From: JAVBLU01 sp031553225
Lineage (GTDB): Bacteria > Bacillota > Clostridia > Christensenellales > UBA1750
Reading direction: 5' to 3'
Assembly: GCA_031553225.1 (NCBI GenBank)
Contig: JAVBLU010000056.1
Location: forward strand, 1-34,439
Length of the DNA: 34,439 nt
Positions 17,706 to 27,396 of this stretch are shown here, piece by piece. Position numbers and translations under genes: made by a program. Below the pieces are notes generated by a model. That model did not search any database. It was not told the origin of the DNA and saw nothing but the letters and a program-made list of their open reading frames with translations. The stretch's first letter is position 1. The number at the start of each line of letters is the position of its first letter.

Positions 17706-18545
17706 TTAGCGTATGGCAACGCCGGCGTTGTGCGCGACGGCGCGCACGTGGCGGGCAGCCTTTTCGTACTGCCCGTCCGTCTGCAGGTGCTCGATCATCA
17801 GCGGCAGGTCGGGGGGAAGCGCCGCAAGGCAGCGCAGGTAGGCGGCCATGTCCAGGCCTCCCTCGCCCGGCGGAACCTCGCTTAGATGCACGGTGAGGCC
17901 CTCGCCCAGGGCGATGTCCTTGAGGTGGCAGGAGGCGATGCGCGGGCCGAGCAGGCCCACAAATTCCTCAATCATCGCGCCGTTTTCGTAGTACAGACGC
18001 GGCGAGGAGACGATGTTCACCGGGTCGAAATGGACCCCGAAACGCGGGCTGTTTACCGCCGCGATGAGCTGCAGGTAGCTGTGCGCGCTGTCCGGGGGCA
18101 TGAAGGGCATGGGTTCCAGCGAATATACCGCGCGCTTTGGCCCGGCCTCGGCGATGATGCGCCGCACGCAGGCGACGATCTCCTCGAACACGCGCTGCGA
18201 GAAGTTGTCCGCGTGCGGCCCGTCCCATTTGGCGGACTTGGAACCGGCTATGTTTACACAGCAGCGCGCGCCTATGGCGTCCGCCAGCGCAAGCCGCATA
18301 ACGCACCGCCGGAAGGCCGCCTCCCGCTCCTGCGGGTTTTCGCTGATGGGGTTGCTCCACGCGCCCACCTCGGCGATCACGATGTCGTTCTCCTGCGCTG
18401 CCTGGCGATACTCCTGCACCAGGCGGGCCCCCGCGGTCTCGTCCACGGGGCAACCGGCGGCCGAAAGGCCGTGCGTTTGAAGGCCCGCCACCCATTCCTC
18501 GGGGGAGGCGTACGTGCCTGGATACTTGGAAAGACACAGACGCAT
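17706..18545 (-). CDS. Sugar phosphate isomerase/epimerase-like TIM-barrel protein (second)
   Basis: A 279-residue xylose-isomerase-like TIM barrel. The ATG at 18545 follows AAGGAGGGG. Metal-site-type residues are visible in the usual order: E144 (YSLEPMPFM), D174 (VHFDPVNIV), H207 and D210 (CHLKDI) and E252 (LMIEHL). Members isomerise or epimerise sugars and polyols such as xylulose, tagatose or inosose; the true substrate cannot be read here. It is not closely similar to the epimerase at 3519-4376. It starts 50 nt downstream of the galactonate-dehydratase-like gene on the same strand, and is likely the second gene of that operon, providing or removing a keto-sugar intermediate (inference). 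Confidence 0.82.
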   Translation of the reverse strand: MRLCLSKYPGTYASPEEWVAGLQTHGLSAAGCPVDETAGARLVQEYRQAAQENDIVIAEVGAWSNPISENPQEREAAFRRCVMRLALADAIGARCCVNIAGSKSAKWDGPHADNFSQRVFEEIVACVRRIIAEAGPKRAVYSLEPMPFMPPDSAHSYLQLIAAVNSPRFGVHFDPVNIVSSPRLYYENGAMIEEFVGLLGPRIASCHLKDIALGEGLTVHLSEVPPGEGGLDMAAYLRCLAALPPDLPLMIEHLQTDGQYEKAARHVRAVAHNAGVAIR

Positions 18546-18595
18546 GAAAACCCCTCCTTCGCCGGGTCAACCGCCGCCCGGGTGCGGCCGGCCGC

Positions 18596-19750
18596 CTACC
18601 ACTCGGCCACGCATCCGTCGCTGTCGCGCCATACGGGGTTTTTCCAGTCGTGGCCGATGGCCGCGGCGGCGCGCACCTTGTCCTCGTCCACCTCGATGCC
18701 CAGGCCCGGCCCGGTCAGCCGCTCCACGCACCCGCCCTCGTAGCGGAAGGCGTCGGCGTCCTTCAGGTAGTCCAGCAGGTCGCCGCCTTTGTTGTAGTGA
18801 ATGCCCAGGCTCTGCTCCTGAATGAAGGCGTTGGGCGTGCAAAAGTCCAGCTGCAGGCACGCGGCCAGGGCGATTGGCCCAAGCGGGCAGTGCGGCGCGA
18901 CGGCTACGTCGTAGCACTCCGCCATGGCGGCGATCTTGCGGCACTCCCAAAGCCCGCCCGCGTGGGATAGGTCGGGCTGGATGATGTCCACCCCGCCGCC
19001 CTGCAGCATGCTTTTAAAGCCCCAGCGCGTGTAGTTGCGCTCGCCCGTGGCGATGGGCGTCGCGGTGTGGCTGCGCAGCTCGCGGAAGGCCTCCTCATTC
19101 TCGCACAGCACGGGTTCTTCAATGAACATCAGCCGGTAGGGCTCCAGTTCCTTCATCAGCACCCGCGCCATGCTCTTGTGCACGCGGCCGTGAAAGTCCA
19201 CAGCGATGCCCATCTCACGCCCAAGCGCCTCCCTGATGGCCGCCACGCGCGCCACGCTCTCGTCCACCTTTGCGAAGCTGTCGATCCACTTGAGCTCCTC
19301 GGTGCCGTTCATCTTCACGGCGCGGTAGCCAAGGGCGTGCTTCTCCTTCGCGCCCGCGGCCACGTCGCTTGGGCGGTCGCCGCCGATCCAGCAGTACACC
19401 TGGATCCGGTCGCGCGCCTTGCCGCCCAGAAACTCGTGCGCCGGGAGGCCGTAGGCCTTGCCTTTGATGTCCCACATGGCCTGCTCGATGCCGGACATGG
19501 CGCTTGTGAGCACCGGCCCCCCGCGGTAGAAGCCCGCGCGGTAGAGCACCTGCCACATGTCCTCTATGTTCCCCGCGCTCTTGCCCAGCACATAAGGCAA
19601 AAGCTCCTGTACGCAGGCGCGCACGCTGCGCGCGCGGCCCTCCACCACCGGCTCGCCCCAGCCTGTCAGGCCGTCCTTGGTGGTCATCTTTAAAAACAAC
19701 CAGCGCGGCGGCACCAGGAACAGCTCGACGCTTTCGATGGTCAAATCCAT
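18596..19750 (-). CDS. dgoD: D-galactonate dehydratase-like enzyme (enolase superfamily, MR/GalD subgroup)
   Basis: A 384-residue enolase-superfamily dehydratase, nearly the length of Escherichia coli DgoD (382) and strikingly like it over the whole protein from memory (PPRWLFLK, GWGEPVVEGRA, YRAGFYRGGP, the DFHGRV block, PHCPLGPIALAA and the C-terminal VAEW). Catalytic and metal residues are in place: D185 and H187 in VDFHGRV, E211 in FIEEP, E237 in ATGERNY, H287 in APHCPLG and E312. It converts D-galactonate to 2-keto-3-deoxy-galactonate. The usual partners dgoK and dgoA are absent here; a TIM-barrel epimerase follows instead, so related aldonates may be the true substrate. GGGGAGGGG precedes the ATG. 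Cytoplasmic. Confidence 0.92.
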   Translation of the reverse strand: MDLTIESVELFLVPPRWLFLKMTTKDGLTGWGEPVVEGRARSVRACVQELLPYVLGKSAGNIEDMWQVLYRAGFYRGGPVLTSAMSGIEQAMWDIKGKAYGLPAHEFLGGKARDRIQVYCWIGGDRPSDVAAGAKEKHALGYRAVKMNGTEELKWIDSFAKVDESVARVAAIREALGREMGIAVDFHGRVHKSMARVLMKELEPYRLMFIEEPVLCENEEAFRELRSHTATPIATGERNYTRWGFKSMLQGGGVDIIQPDLSHAGGLWECRKIAAMAECYDVAVAPHCPLGPIALAACLQLDFCTPNAFIQEQSLGIHYNKGGDLLDYLKDADAFRYEGGCVERLTGPGLGIEVDEDKVRAAAAIGHDWKNPVWRDSDGCVAEW

Positions 19751-19773
19751 GGCCTACCCCTCCCCTAAAAGCA

Positions 19774-19802
19774 ACCATAGCACATGAAAGCCCTGTGCGC
19801 AA
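19774..19802 (-). promoter_or_regulatory. Weak candidate promoter of the dgoD-like operon
   Basis: Minus-strand TTGCGC (19802-19797) and TATGGT (19779-19774), spacing 17 nt, in the 94-nt divergent region 19751-19844. On the plus strand a TATACT at 19819-19824 may be the -10 of the kinase gene, but its -35 is poor. Confidence 0.3.
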
Positions 19803-19844
19803 GCGCCCGGCGGCGTGCTATACTGCGCATGAGAGGTGAGGCGC

Positions 19845-20774
19845 ATGAACCTTGCGGATACGCTTAGCCGGGCGTGGGGCCTGAATGTGCGCGCCGTGCG
19901 CGAGACGCAGGGCGGGTTCGTCGCGCGGGCTTTCGCCGTGGACGCGGCCGAGGGCCGTTTCTTTTTGAAGATGTACGAGCTGTGCCGGGCTCCGGCCCGC
20001 CGGTGTGCGCAGCGCGTTGCCGCGTACATGCCTGCGATGCAGTGGCTGGCGCAAAACTCGCCCCTGCGCGGCCGCATGCCCGCCGCCCGGCCCACGGCCG
20101 CGGGCGGGTACGCCTTTGCCGACGGCGGGCGCGCATGCGTGCTGCTTGAATACATGGAAGGCGAAACCCTGCGCGACAAACCGCTGAGCGTCCCGCAGGC
20201 GCTGCAGCTGGCGGACATCGCCGCGCAACTGCACAGCTGCGGCCCGGAGGCGCCCGGCGCGTTCGCCATCGCCGAAGACTTCGCCCTGCCCTTCGCCCAC
20301 AGCCTGGCCGCGGAGCTGAAGAGCGGCGCGGCCGGTCCGGCGTCCTGTACGCTCGCCTCCTGCCGGGAACCGCTCCTGCGGCTGTGCGAGAGCGCCCTGC
20401 GGCAGGCGGACGCCCTGCGCCGAAGCCCTCCGCCCTTCGTGCTGTGCCATACGGACATTCACGGCTACAACCTAATCGCCGGGCCGAGCGGGCTGTGCCT
20501 GCTCGACTGGGAGGGCCTGCGCCTGGCGCCCGCAGAGGCGGATATGATCTTCTTTGCGCGCGCGCCCTTCCGCGAGGCTTTCTTTGCGGCGTACGGCGCG
20601 CGCCGCCCGGGCTTCGCCATAAACCCGGACGCCCTGCGCTTTTACTTTGCCCGCCGCAAGCTGGAGGACGTATGGGAGTGGATCGAGCGCCTGAACGAAG
20701 AAGCGCTCCCGCAAAAGGAGCGGGAGCGCGCTCTTGGCGAGCTTGCCTTGGAGTGCCAAAACCTGCCCGCCTAG
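19845..20774 (+). CDS. Aminoglycoside phosphotransferase-fold kinase
   Basis: A 309-residue APH/choline-kinase-fold phosphotransferase. I use the ATG at 19845, which follows AGAGGTGAG; an in-frame GTG at 19836 lies inside that site. The catalytic loop HTDIHGYN (202-209) is the Brenner motif, followed by the metal DWE (D221, E223). The N-terminal lobe has FFLKMYE and the hinge LLEYMEGETL. Most chromosomal members of this fold phosphorylate sugars, choline, homoserine or spore-coat-related targets rather than drugs; no resistance role can be claimed. Divergent from dgoD; its stop codon overlaps the stop of the convergent UroD-like gene. Confidence 0.87.
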   Translation: MNLADTLSRAWGLNVRAVRETQGGFVARAFAVDAAEGRFFLKMYELCRAPARRCAQRVAAYMPAMQWLAQNSPLRGRMPAARPTAAGGYAFADGGRACVLLEYMEGETLRDKPLSVPQALQLADIAAQLHSCGPEAPGAFAIAEDFALPFAHSLAAELKSGAAGPASCTLASCREPLLRLCESALRQADALRRSPPPFVLCHTDIHGYNLIAGPSGLCLLDWEGLRLAPAEADMIFFARAPFREAFFAAYGARRPGFAINPDALRFYFARRKLEDVWEWIERLNEEALPQKERERALGELALECQNLPA

Positions 20775-21844
20775 CGGCCGTATGCGCATAGATCCTTTCC
20801 GCGCTGCAGGAAGTAGCGGTAGGTGTCGTAGTCCACGTCGTCGGGAATGGAGTGGTCGCTTTGAAAGATGTAGCGGCCGCGCGCGGTGAGCGCGGGCAGT
20901 ACGCGCTCCATCTCGGCGGCGATGAGCGCGCGGTCGTTCGTGGCGACAACCGAAACGTTGTTGCCGCCCATCAAGCACAGCCGCTCGCCATGCAGCGCCG
21001 CCACGGTCACGGGGTCCATGCCCGCGCGCACCTCCAGGGGCTGCAGGCAGTCCACGCCCGTTTTGATGATGTGGGGCACAAGCGGCAGCACGCAACCGCA
21101 GGAGTGCAGAATAAAGGGCTTTCGCAGGCTGTGCGCATAGGTCACGACGGCTTGGTGCGCGCTTTGCACCAGGCTTTCGTACATGGCGGGGGAGAAAAAG
21201 GGGCGGCCCTTGAGGCCCATGTCCTCCGTCATATAGAAGCCGTCCGGCGGCCCTTCGACGGCAAAAAGCTCCTCGCACAGGGCGACGGCCAGGCGCGCGT
21301 AGGCCATCAGCATGTTTCGGGCCCAGTCCGGCTCTTCGCACATGGCGATGAGCAGGTGCTCGATTCCCATGACCCCCTCGGCCGTGGAGAAGGGCCCGGG
21401 CAGCACGAGGTTAAAAAAGCGCTGCCGGCTTTGCGCGTGACGCCGCGCTTCGCGGTAGGCCGCCCGGTCGATCAGCTCCGGCCGGGGTGCAAGCCGCGGG
21501 GCGATCATTTCATCAAAGAGCCGCGCGTCGCGCGCGGCGTAGTCCACGTGCTCAACGCCGCCGTTTTTGCGTTTGAAGGTGCGCAGCAGTGCGCCGTTTC
21601 CATTCCGGCGAAGGACGGTGTCCTCCGTCTCCTCCACCACCTGCTCGGGAAGGCCGGCGGAAAAGGACAGCGGCGCGCAGCGCTCCAGATCCAGGTCGAA
21701 GTGATCCGACAGGTGTTCGCCGGGCTGCAGATGCCCTTCGGACGTCCAGCGCCGCACCGTCTCGGCCCAAAAATTTTCAAATACCGGCGCGCGGTCCGTG
21801 CGCTGGCCGGAAAACGTGCGCTGTACGCGTTCGATGCACGTCAT
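20771..21844 (-). CDS. Uroporphyrinogen-decarboxylase-family protein (methyltransferase-like)
   Basis: A 357-residue UroD-superfamily TIM barrel. The ATG at 21844 follows GGAGGGG. Family marks: the N-terminal RVQRTFSGQRTDRAPV pattern, a conserved HSCG (H247, C249) as in cobamide-dependent methyltransferases of the MtaA/CmuA type, and a C-terminal DHSIPDDVDYDTYRYFL segment typical of UroD-like proteins in sugar or one-carbon loci. It lacks the context of heme synthesis, so true uroporphyrinogen decarboxylation is unlikely. It lies 20 nt after the DUF255 protein on the same strand and is probably co-transcribed. Methyl transfer from an unknown methoxylated or methylated compound is the leading guess. 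Its TAG stop shares a CTAG with the convergent kinase gene. Confidence 0.85.
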   Translation of the reverse strand: MTCIERVQRTFSGQRTDRAPVFENFWAETVRRWTSEGHLQPGEHLSDHFDLDLERCAPLSFSAGLPEQVVEETEDTVLRRNGNGALLRTFKRKNGGVEHVDYAARDARLFDEMIAPRLAPRPELIDRAAYREARRHAQSRQRFFNLVLPGPFSTAEGVMGIEHLLIAMCEEPDWARNMLMAYARLAVALCEELFAVEGPPDGFYMTEDMGLKGRPFFSPAMYESLVQSAHQAVVTYAHSLRKPFILHSCGCVLPLVPHIIKTGVDCLQPLEVRAGMDPVTVAALHGERLCLMGGNNVSVVATNDRALIAAEMERVLPALTARGRYIFQSDHSIPDDVDYDTYRYFLQRGKDLCAYGR

Positions 21845-21864
21845 GCCATCCCCTCCGGGAGAAA

Positions 21865-23754
<1,890 letters not shown>

Positions 23755-23876
23755 GTTTTCGCCGCCTTTCCTGCAGGGTTGTCCTCTGTACAGGAGGATA
23801 CCCCATGCGCCGCGCTTTCACTCCTCAAAAGCGCGTGCCAAAAAGTTGCTTCCAGGTTTTACATATACAGGAGTAA

Positions 23877-23905
23877 TTGACAAAATTCGCCGCATATCGT
23901 ATCAT
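23877..23905 (+). promoter_or_regulatory. Strong promoter of the secreted repeat protein gene
   Basis: Perfect TTGACA (23877-23882) and TATCAT (23900-23905) with a 17-nt spacer. Two direct repeats CGCATATC (23891-23898 and 23910-23917) bracket the -10 box. The leader is about 70 nt. Confidence 0.8.
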
Positions 23906-23981
23906 ATAGCGCATATCAGCCATGTTTTTTGCAGGCTTGTCCCTCTCCCGCGGGGGTTCCATCGTCAGGGAGGCGCAGCGG

Positions 23982-24758
23982 ATGAAGAAACGTCTCGCCA
24001 TCTCATCGGCGCTCGCGGCGATCCTTTTGTTGCTGAGCATCGGGCCGGCGCTTGCGCAGGCTCCGGCGCTCACGTTTGCTTTTCAGGAGGAAAAGGCCGA
24101 CACGTCCGGCCTGACCCGCCTTGCGCTGGAAAAGGGCGGGAGCCTGAGCGTGACGGAGGCCGACTGGACGAACGTGCACAGCGCGCAGGTGCTGCTTGTG
24201 TCCGCGGGCGGCAGGGCACAGTACCTGAGCAACGAGACGGTTACGGCGCCGGGCGCGTACGGCGTGCCGGCCAAAGTGGGCCAGGAGCGCATCAGGGAAG
24301 CCTATCTGTACAACATCGTGCCCTTCAGCGCCACGCACAAGGTGGTGTTCCGCGGGCTGGACGGCAACGCCGTGCTCGCCACGCAGTACGTGGCGGACGG
24401 GGCGTGCGTGGACGGCTCGCGCGTGCCGGTCATCGAAAACACGGACACGCGTCGGGTACTCGGATGGATGTGCAGCGATACGGGGGAACCATTCTCCTTG
24501 ACGGATCCGGTAAAGGAGCATCTGAGGCTGGAGCCGCTCGTGCTGAACATCTACCGCGTGGACTGCATCGGCGCGGACGGGCGCGTCATCTACACCGAAT
24601 ACGTCGCCGAAGGCGGCCGGGTGAGCGCCCTTCCCGCCCTGGCCGCTGCGGGCGCGCCCACGGCCGTGGGCTGGTGCACCCAGGAGGGCGGCCAGGCCTT
24701 CTTCCCGACGCGGCCCATCTTCCGCTCCTACCGCCTCGTTCCCCTCATGCCCCAATAA
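23982..24758 (+). CDS. Secreted protein with two InlB-B-repeat-like domains
   Basis: A 258-residue exported protein. The ATG at 23982 gives a clear signal peptide (MKKRLAISSALAAILLLLSI then GPALA, cleavage after about residue 25), and GGGAGG is 9 nt upstream. After an N-terminal region with no recognised domain (about 26-118), two related repeats follow (about 119-187 and 188-256), each with V-x-G-x-V, a YVA-x-G-x-V block, GW plus Cys and an L-x-P-L end. This resembles List-Bact/internalin B-type repeats, found in Gram-positive surface proteins. There is no LPXTG motif and no C-terminal hydrophobic tail, so it is released or loosely bound. Four cysteines (142, 164, 195, 232) could form disulfides. 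Monocistronic. Ligand unknown. Confidence 0.75.
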   Translation: MKKRLAISSALAAILLLLSIGPALAQAPALTFAFQEEKADTSGLTRLALEKGGSLSVTEADWTNVHSAQVLLVSAGGRAQYLSNETVTAPGAYGVPAKVGQERIREAYLYNIVPFSATHKVVFRGLDGNAVLATQYVADGACVDGSRVPVIENTDTRRVLGWMCSDTGEPFSLTDPVKEHLRLEPLVLNIYRVDCIGADGRVIYTEYVAEGGRVSALPALAAAGAPTAVGWCTQEGGQAFFPTRPIFRSYRLVPLMPQ

Positions 24759-24796
24759 CGGCCGCCCCCCGCGGGCGCTCCTTCTTTGCAAACGAA

Positions 24797-24838
24797 AGGC
24801 CCGGCGAGCGCTTACCGCGCCGCCGGGCCTGTTGCGTT
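24797..24838 (+). terminator. Terminator-like hairpin after the secreted protein gene
   Basis: A 10-bp perfect stem (24797-24806 with 24821-24830) followed by GTTGCGTT. The T tract is broken, so moderate confidence. Confidence 0.55.
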
Positions 24839-24842
24839 CCAA

Positions 24843-24881
24843 GGACAAAGCCGCCCGGTTCTCATGAAGCACCGCCGGGCG
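24843..24881 (-). terminator. Terminator-like hairpin for the diguanylate cyclase operon
   Basis: On the minus strand a 7-bp stem (24881-24875 with 24858-24852) is followed by GCTTTGTCC. A further short GC hairpin (24929-24946) lies just after the stop codon of the gene. Confidence 0.4.
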
Positions 24882-24949
24882 TCACGGGCGTGCGCTGCGG
24901 CGAACGGCTGAATAAGCGAGGGATGGCACTGCCCGCCGCCGGGCAGCCC

Positions 24950-25846
24950 TCACACGACGCGGTTGCGTCCGGCGGCCTTGGCCTCGTACAGGCGCTTATC
25001 GGCGAGGGCGAGCAGCGTTTCCTGCGAGAGGTCGGCAAGTTCGCCGCTTTCGGCGACGCCGATACTGACGGTCAGCTTGATCGGCGTACCCTGAAAATCC
25101 ACGCTGGAGGCTTCCACACGCTCGCGGATGCGTTCTGAAATGTCGCGGCAGGTGGCCAGGGAGGTGCCGGGGAAACAACACAGGAACTCCTCGCCGCCGT
25201 AGCGCGCAACAAAATCCGATTCGCGCCGAACAAAGCCGAGCAGCACCTTGGCCAGCGCGCTGAGGGCCGCGTCGCCCCCCTGATGGCTGTACATATCGTT
25301 CACTTTCTTAAAGTAATCGATGTCCAGCAGCGCCACGGAAAGGGGCCGGCCGATCAGTCGGCTGCTCTGCACAAGCGGGGTCAGCTTTTCGTCGATGAAA
25401 CGGCGGTTCATCAGCCCTGTGAGCTTGTCGGTGGTGGAGAGGCGGTTCAGCTTGTCAATGATGCCGGACACCTCGTCCTTGCGGTATACGTCCTTGATGT
25501 CCACGGTCATGGAGTTGGTGATGTTCTTAACCAGCTCCACCACGATGGGCGTGCCCTCATACCGCAGGGGAACGGACACGACGAGCAGCACCGAGCCGTC
25601 CACATACTCCAGCTTCACCACCTGCTCGTTGGTGTACAACGCGCGGATGGACGTGCAGTTTTTGCACCGCTCGGAAGTGCCGAACACGTCCACGCAGGTG
25701 ATGCCCGTATCGCGCACTTCGTTGTTGGAGCACTCCACCACGCGGCCGGATTTTGCGTCCACGATGCGGGCCGCATCGAAGAGGCTGCCGAACACGCCGG
25801 CCTCGGAGAGCAGTTGGTTGATGGTTTCGGAAGTGGAAACGCTCAA
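24950..25846 (-). CDS. Diguanylate cyclase with N-terminal PAS-like sensor and Cys pair
   Basis: A 298-residue soluble GGDEF protein. The start is TTG at 25846, set by AGCAGGTG 5 nt upstream; no in-frame ATG occurs before residue 113. N-terminal region (about 10-110) is PAS-like, with CVDVFGTSERCKNC (C51, C61, C64), a CxxC that could bind a metal or respond to redox. A helical linker (about 113-137) leads to a GGDEF domain with GGEEF at 217-221, so an active cyclase making c-di-GMP from two GTP is likely. The product-inhibition I-site RESD (208-211) sits exactly five residues before GGEEF. It is the second gene of an operon, 21 nt after another diguanylate cyclase. Confidence 0.92.
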   Translation of the reverse strand: MSVSTSETINQLLSEAGVFGSLFDAARIVDAKSGRVVECSNNEVRDTGITCVDVFGTSERCKNCTSIRALYTNEQVVKLEYVDGSVLLVVSVPLRYEGTPIVVELVKNITNSMTVDIKDVYRKDEVSGIIDKLNRLSTTDKLTGLMNRRFIDEKLTPLVQSSRLIGRPLSVALLDIDYFKKVNDMYSHQGGDAALSALAKVLLGFVRRESDFVARYGGEEFLCCFPGTSLATCRDISERIRERVEASSVDFQGTPIKLTVSIGVAESGELADLSQETLLALADKRLYEAKAAGRNRVV

Positions 25847-25867
25847 AGGGGCACCTGCTTTCTTGGG

Positions 25868-27112
25868 TTACAAAGCGGAGGATTTCATGATGTTCATCTG
25901 CTTGGCCAGCTCTAAAAAATCGCGCTGTTCGCCGTGCGTGCGGTTGCGGCCGCTCTCTTTGGCGATATACAGGGCGCGGTCGGCAAGATCCAGAGGCAGG
26001 CTCTCGTCGCCTGCGCTTGTAGAGGGGCGGTACACGCAGTACCCAAGGCTTAACGTAACGACCGGGGCGATGGAGGAACTCTCGTGGGGCAGGGCAAGGG
26101 CCTGCACGCCCAAACGGATCTCCTCGCAGTAGGCCATGGCGGCCTCGTCGGACACGCCGTACAGAACGGAGGAAAACTCCTCCCCGCCATAGCGCGCCAC
26201 CAGCGCGCCGCGTTTCTCACCGGCTTTTTCAATCACCCGCGCTACGCGGCGCAGGCATTCATCGCCCTGCAAATGCCCGTACGTGTCGTTGTAGGCCTTA
26301 AAATAGTCCAGGTCCATAATCACGGCGCACAGGAACTCGCCGTGCTCGCAGGCGCGGGCGTATGCGTCCACGTACCCCTGGTTGAAAGCCTTGCGGTTGT
26401 GCAGCGCGGTTAAGGGGTCCTGTACGGAGATGCGCAGAAGCTCGCGGTTCGTACGCTCGTTGGCCCATTTATGGGCAATCTCGCCCGCTTTGCCAAAGTG
26501 AAGCAACGTTGCGGCAAACAGGGCGAGCAGGTTGGTTAAGAGCACGGTGTTGTTCACATAATAGGCGTAATCGGGGTTGCCCAGCATGCGCGCAAGCAGC
26601 AGGGCAAACGCCAGCTGTGCGGCCCCGAAGGTCGCAAGCCCCTCCCATATATTGAGCAGCATGGTCACCGCCACAAGGAAGGCGTAGATGACATAATAGG
26701 AAACGTCGTAGGAGAAGGTCATGGCGTACAGGGTGACGGCGCTGATGAACCCCATGATGCACAGCGACTGGATCAGGGCAAGGGCGTTCACCAGGCGCCG
26801 GCTTACCTCCTTGCGATGCAAAAAGAACCATGCCGCGAGCAGCAGCAGGCTGAGGATCATGCTGGTGGCGTTCATACGCATGGTGAATAGGGTATAGGCG
26901 CGGTAGGGGTAGTCGCTTTGGCGCAGGAAGGGCGCGTTCATGAAGAGCTGGTACGTGCAAAAAAATGTGTTGAAGGCATTCAGCACAAAAAACCGCCACA
27001 GCTTGGCGCGGCCCATCTCCCGGTCATAAAAGGCGGCGTCCACATCCAGCGGGCGCGCAAAGACGCAAGCCATCGCTTGGCGCAAGGGCGTTGCGCCGTG
27101 GCTCGTCTGCAT
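25868..27112 (-). CDS. Membrane diguanylate cyclase
   Basis: A 414-residue membrane GGDEF protein. I take the ATG at 27112, which follows AAAGGCAG, but in-frame GTG codons up to 36 nt upstream are possible starts. About six hydrophobic segments (roughly 40-58, 82-98, 107-131, 137-155, 158-177 and 186-206) form an N-terminal membrane sensor of unknown ligand, followed by a GGDEF domain with GGEEF at 309-313 and MDLDYFKAYND. No RxxD product-inhibition site is seen five residues before GGEEF (the sequence there is KRGA), so feedback control may differ from its neighbour. c-di-GMP synthesis on the inner face of the membrane is inferred. First gene of the two-gene operon. Confidence 0.9.
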   Translation of the reverse strand: MQTSHGATPLRQAMACVFARPLDVDAAFYDREMGRAKLWRFFVLNAFNTFFCTYQLFMNAPFLRQSDYPYRAYTLFTMRMNATSMILSLLLLAAWFFLHRKEVSRRLVNALALIQSLCIMGFISAVTLYAMTFSYDVSYYVIYAFLVAVTMLLNIWEGLATFGAAQLAFALLLARMLGNPDYAYYVNNTVLLTNLLALFAATLLHFGKAGEIAHKWANERTNRELLRISVQDPLTALHNRKAFNQGYVDAYARACEHGEFLCAVIMDLDYFKAYNDTYGHLQGDECLRRVARVIEKAGEKRGALVARYGGEEFSSVLYGVSDEAAMAYCEEIRLGVQALALPHESSSIAPVVTLSLGYCVYRPSTSAGDESLPLDLADRALYIAKESGRNRTHGEQRDFLELAKQMNIMKSSAL

Positions 27113-27331
27113 GCGCTTGCTGCCTTTGGACTCCACCGACACAATCACAGCCCTGCCTTTCCAAGAGCGTGCAATTCGTCCGCGCCTGCGCGCAGCGTGC
27201 AAAATTATCCGGAGCGGGCGCATGGAAAACCAACGGTCATTTTTACATAATCATCCGAACGTATCTATCGATCAATATGGATGAGCAGTTAATGGCCGGC
27301 CGTAATATAATGCGAAATTTGTCTTATTTGC

Positions 27332-27360
27332 TTTACGGACGTCGCCGGTCAGGGTACAAT
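27332..27360 (+). promoter_or_regulatory. Probable promoter of the phosphate transport operon
   Basis: TTTACG (27332-27337) and TACAAT (27355-27360) with 17 nt between them, about 37 nt upstream of the PiT start. The region 27113-27396 is otherwise empty of genes; it is AT-rich in its right half. Confidence 0.5.
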
Positions 27361-27396
27361 AAGAATGAGGCAAAATGTTTTGCTGGAGGAGACCGC

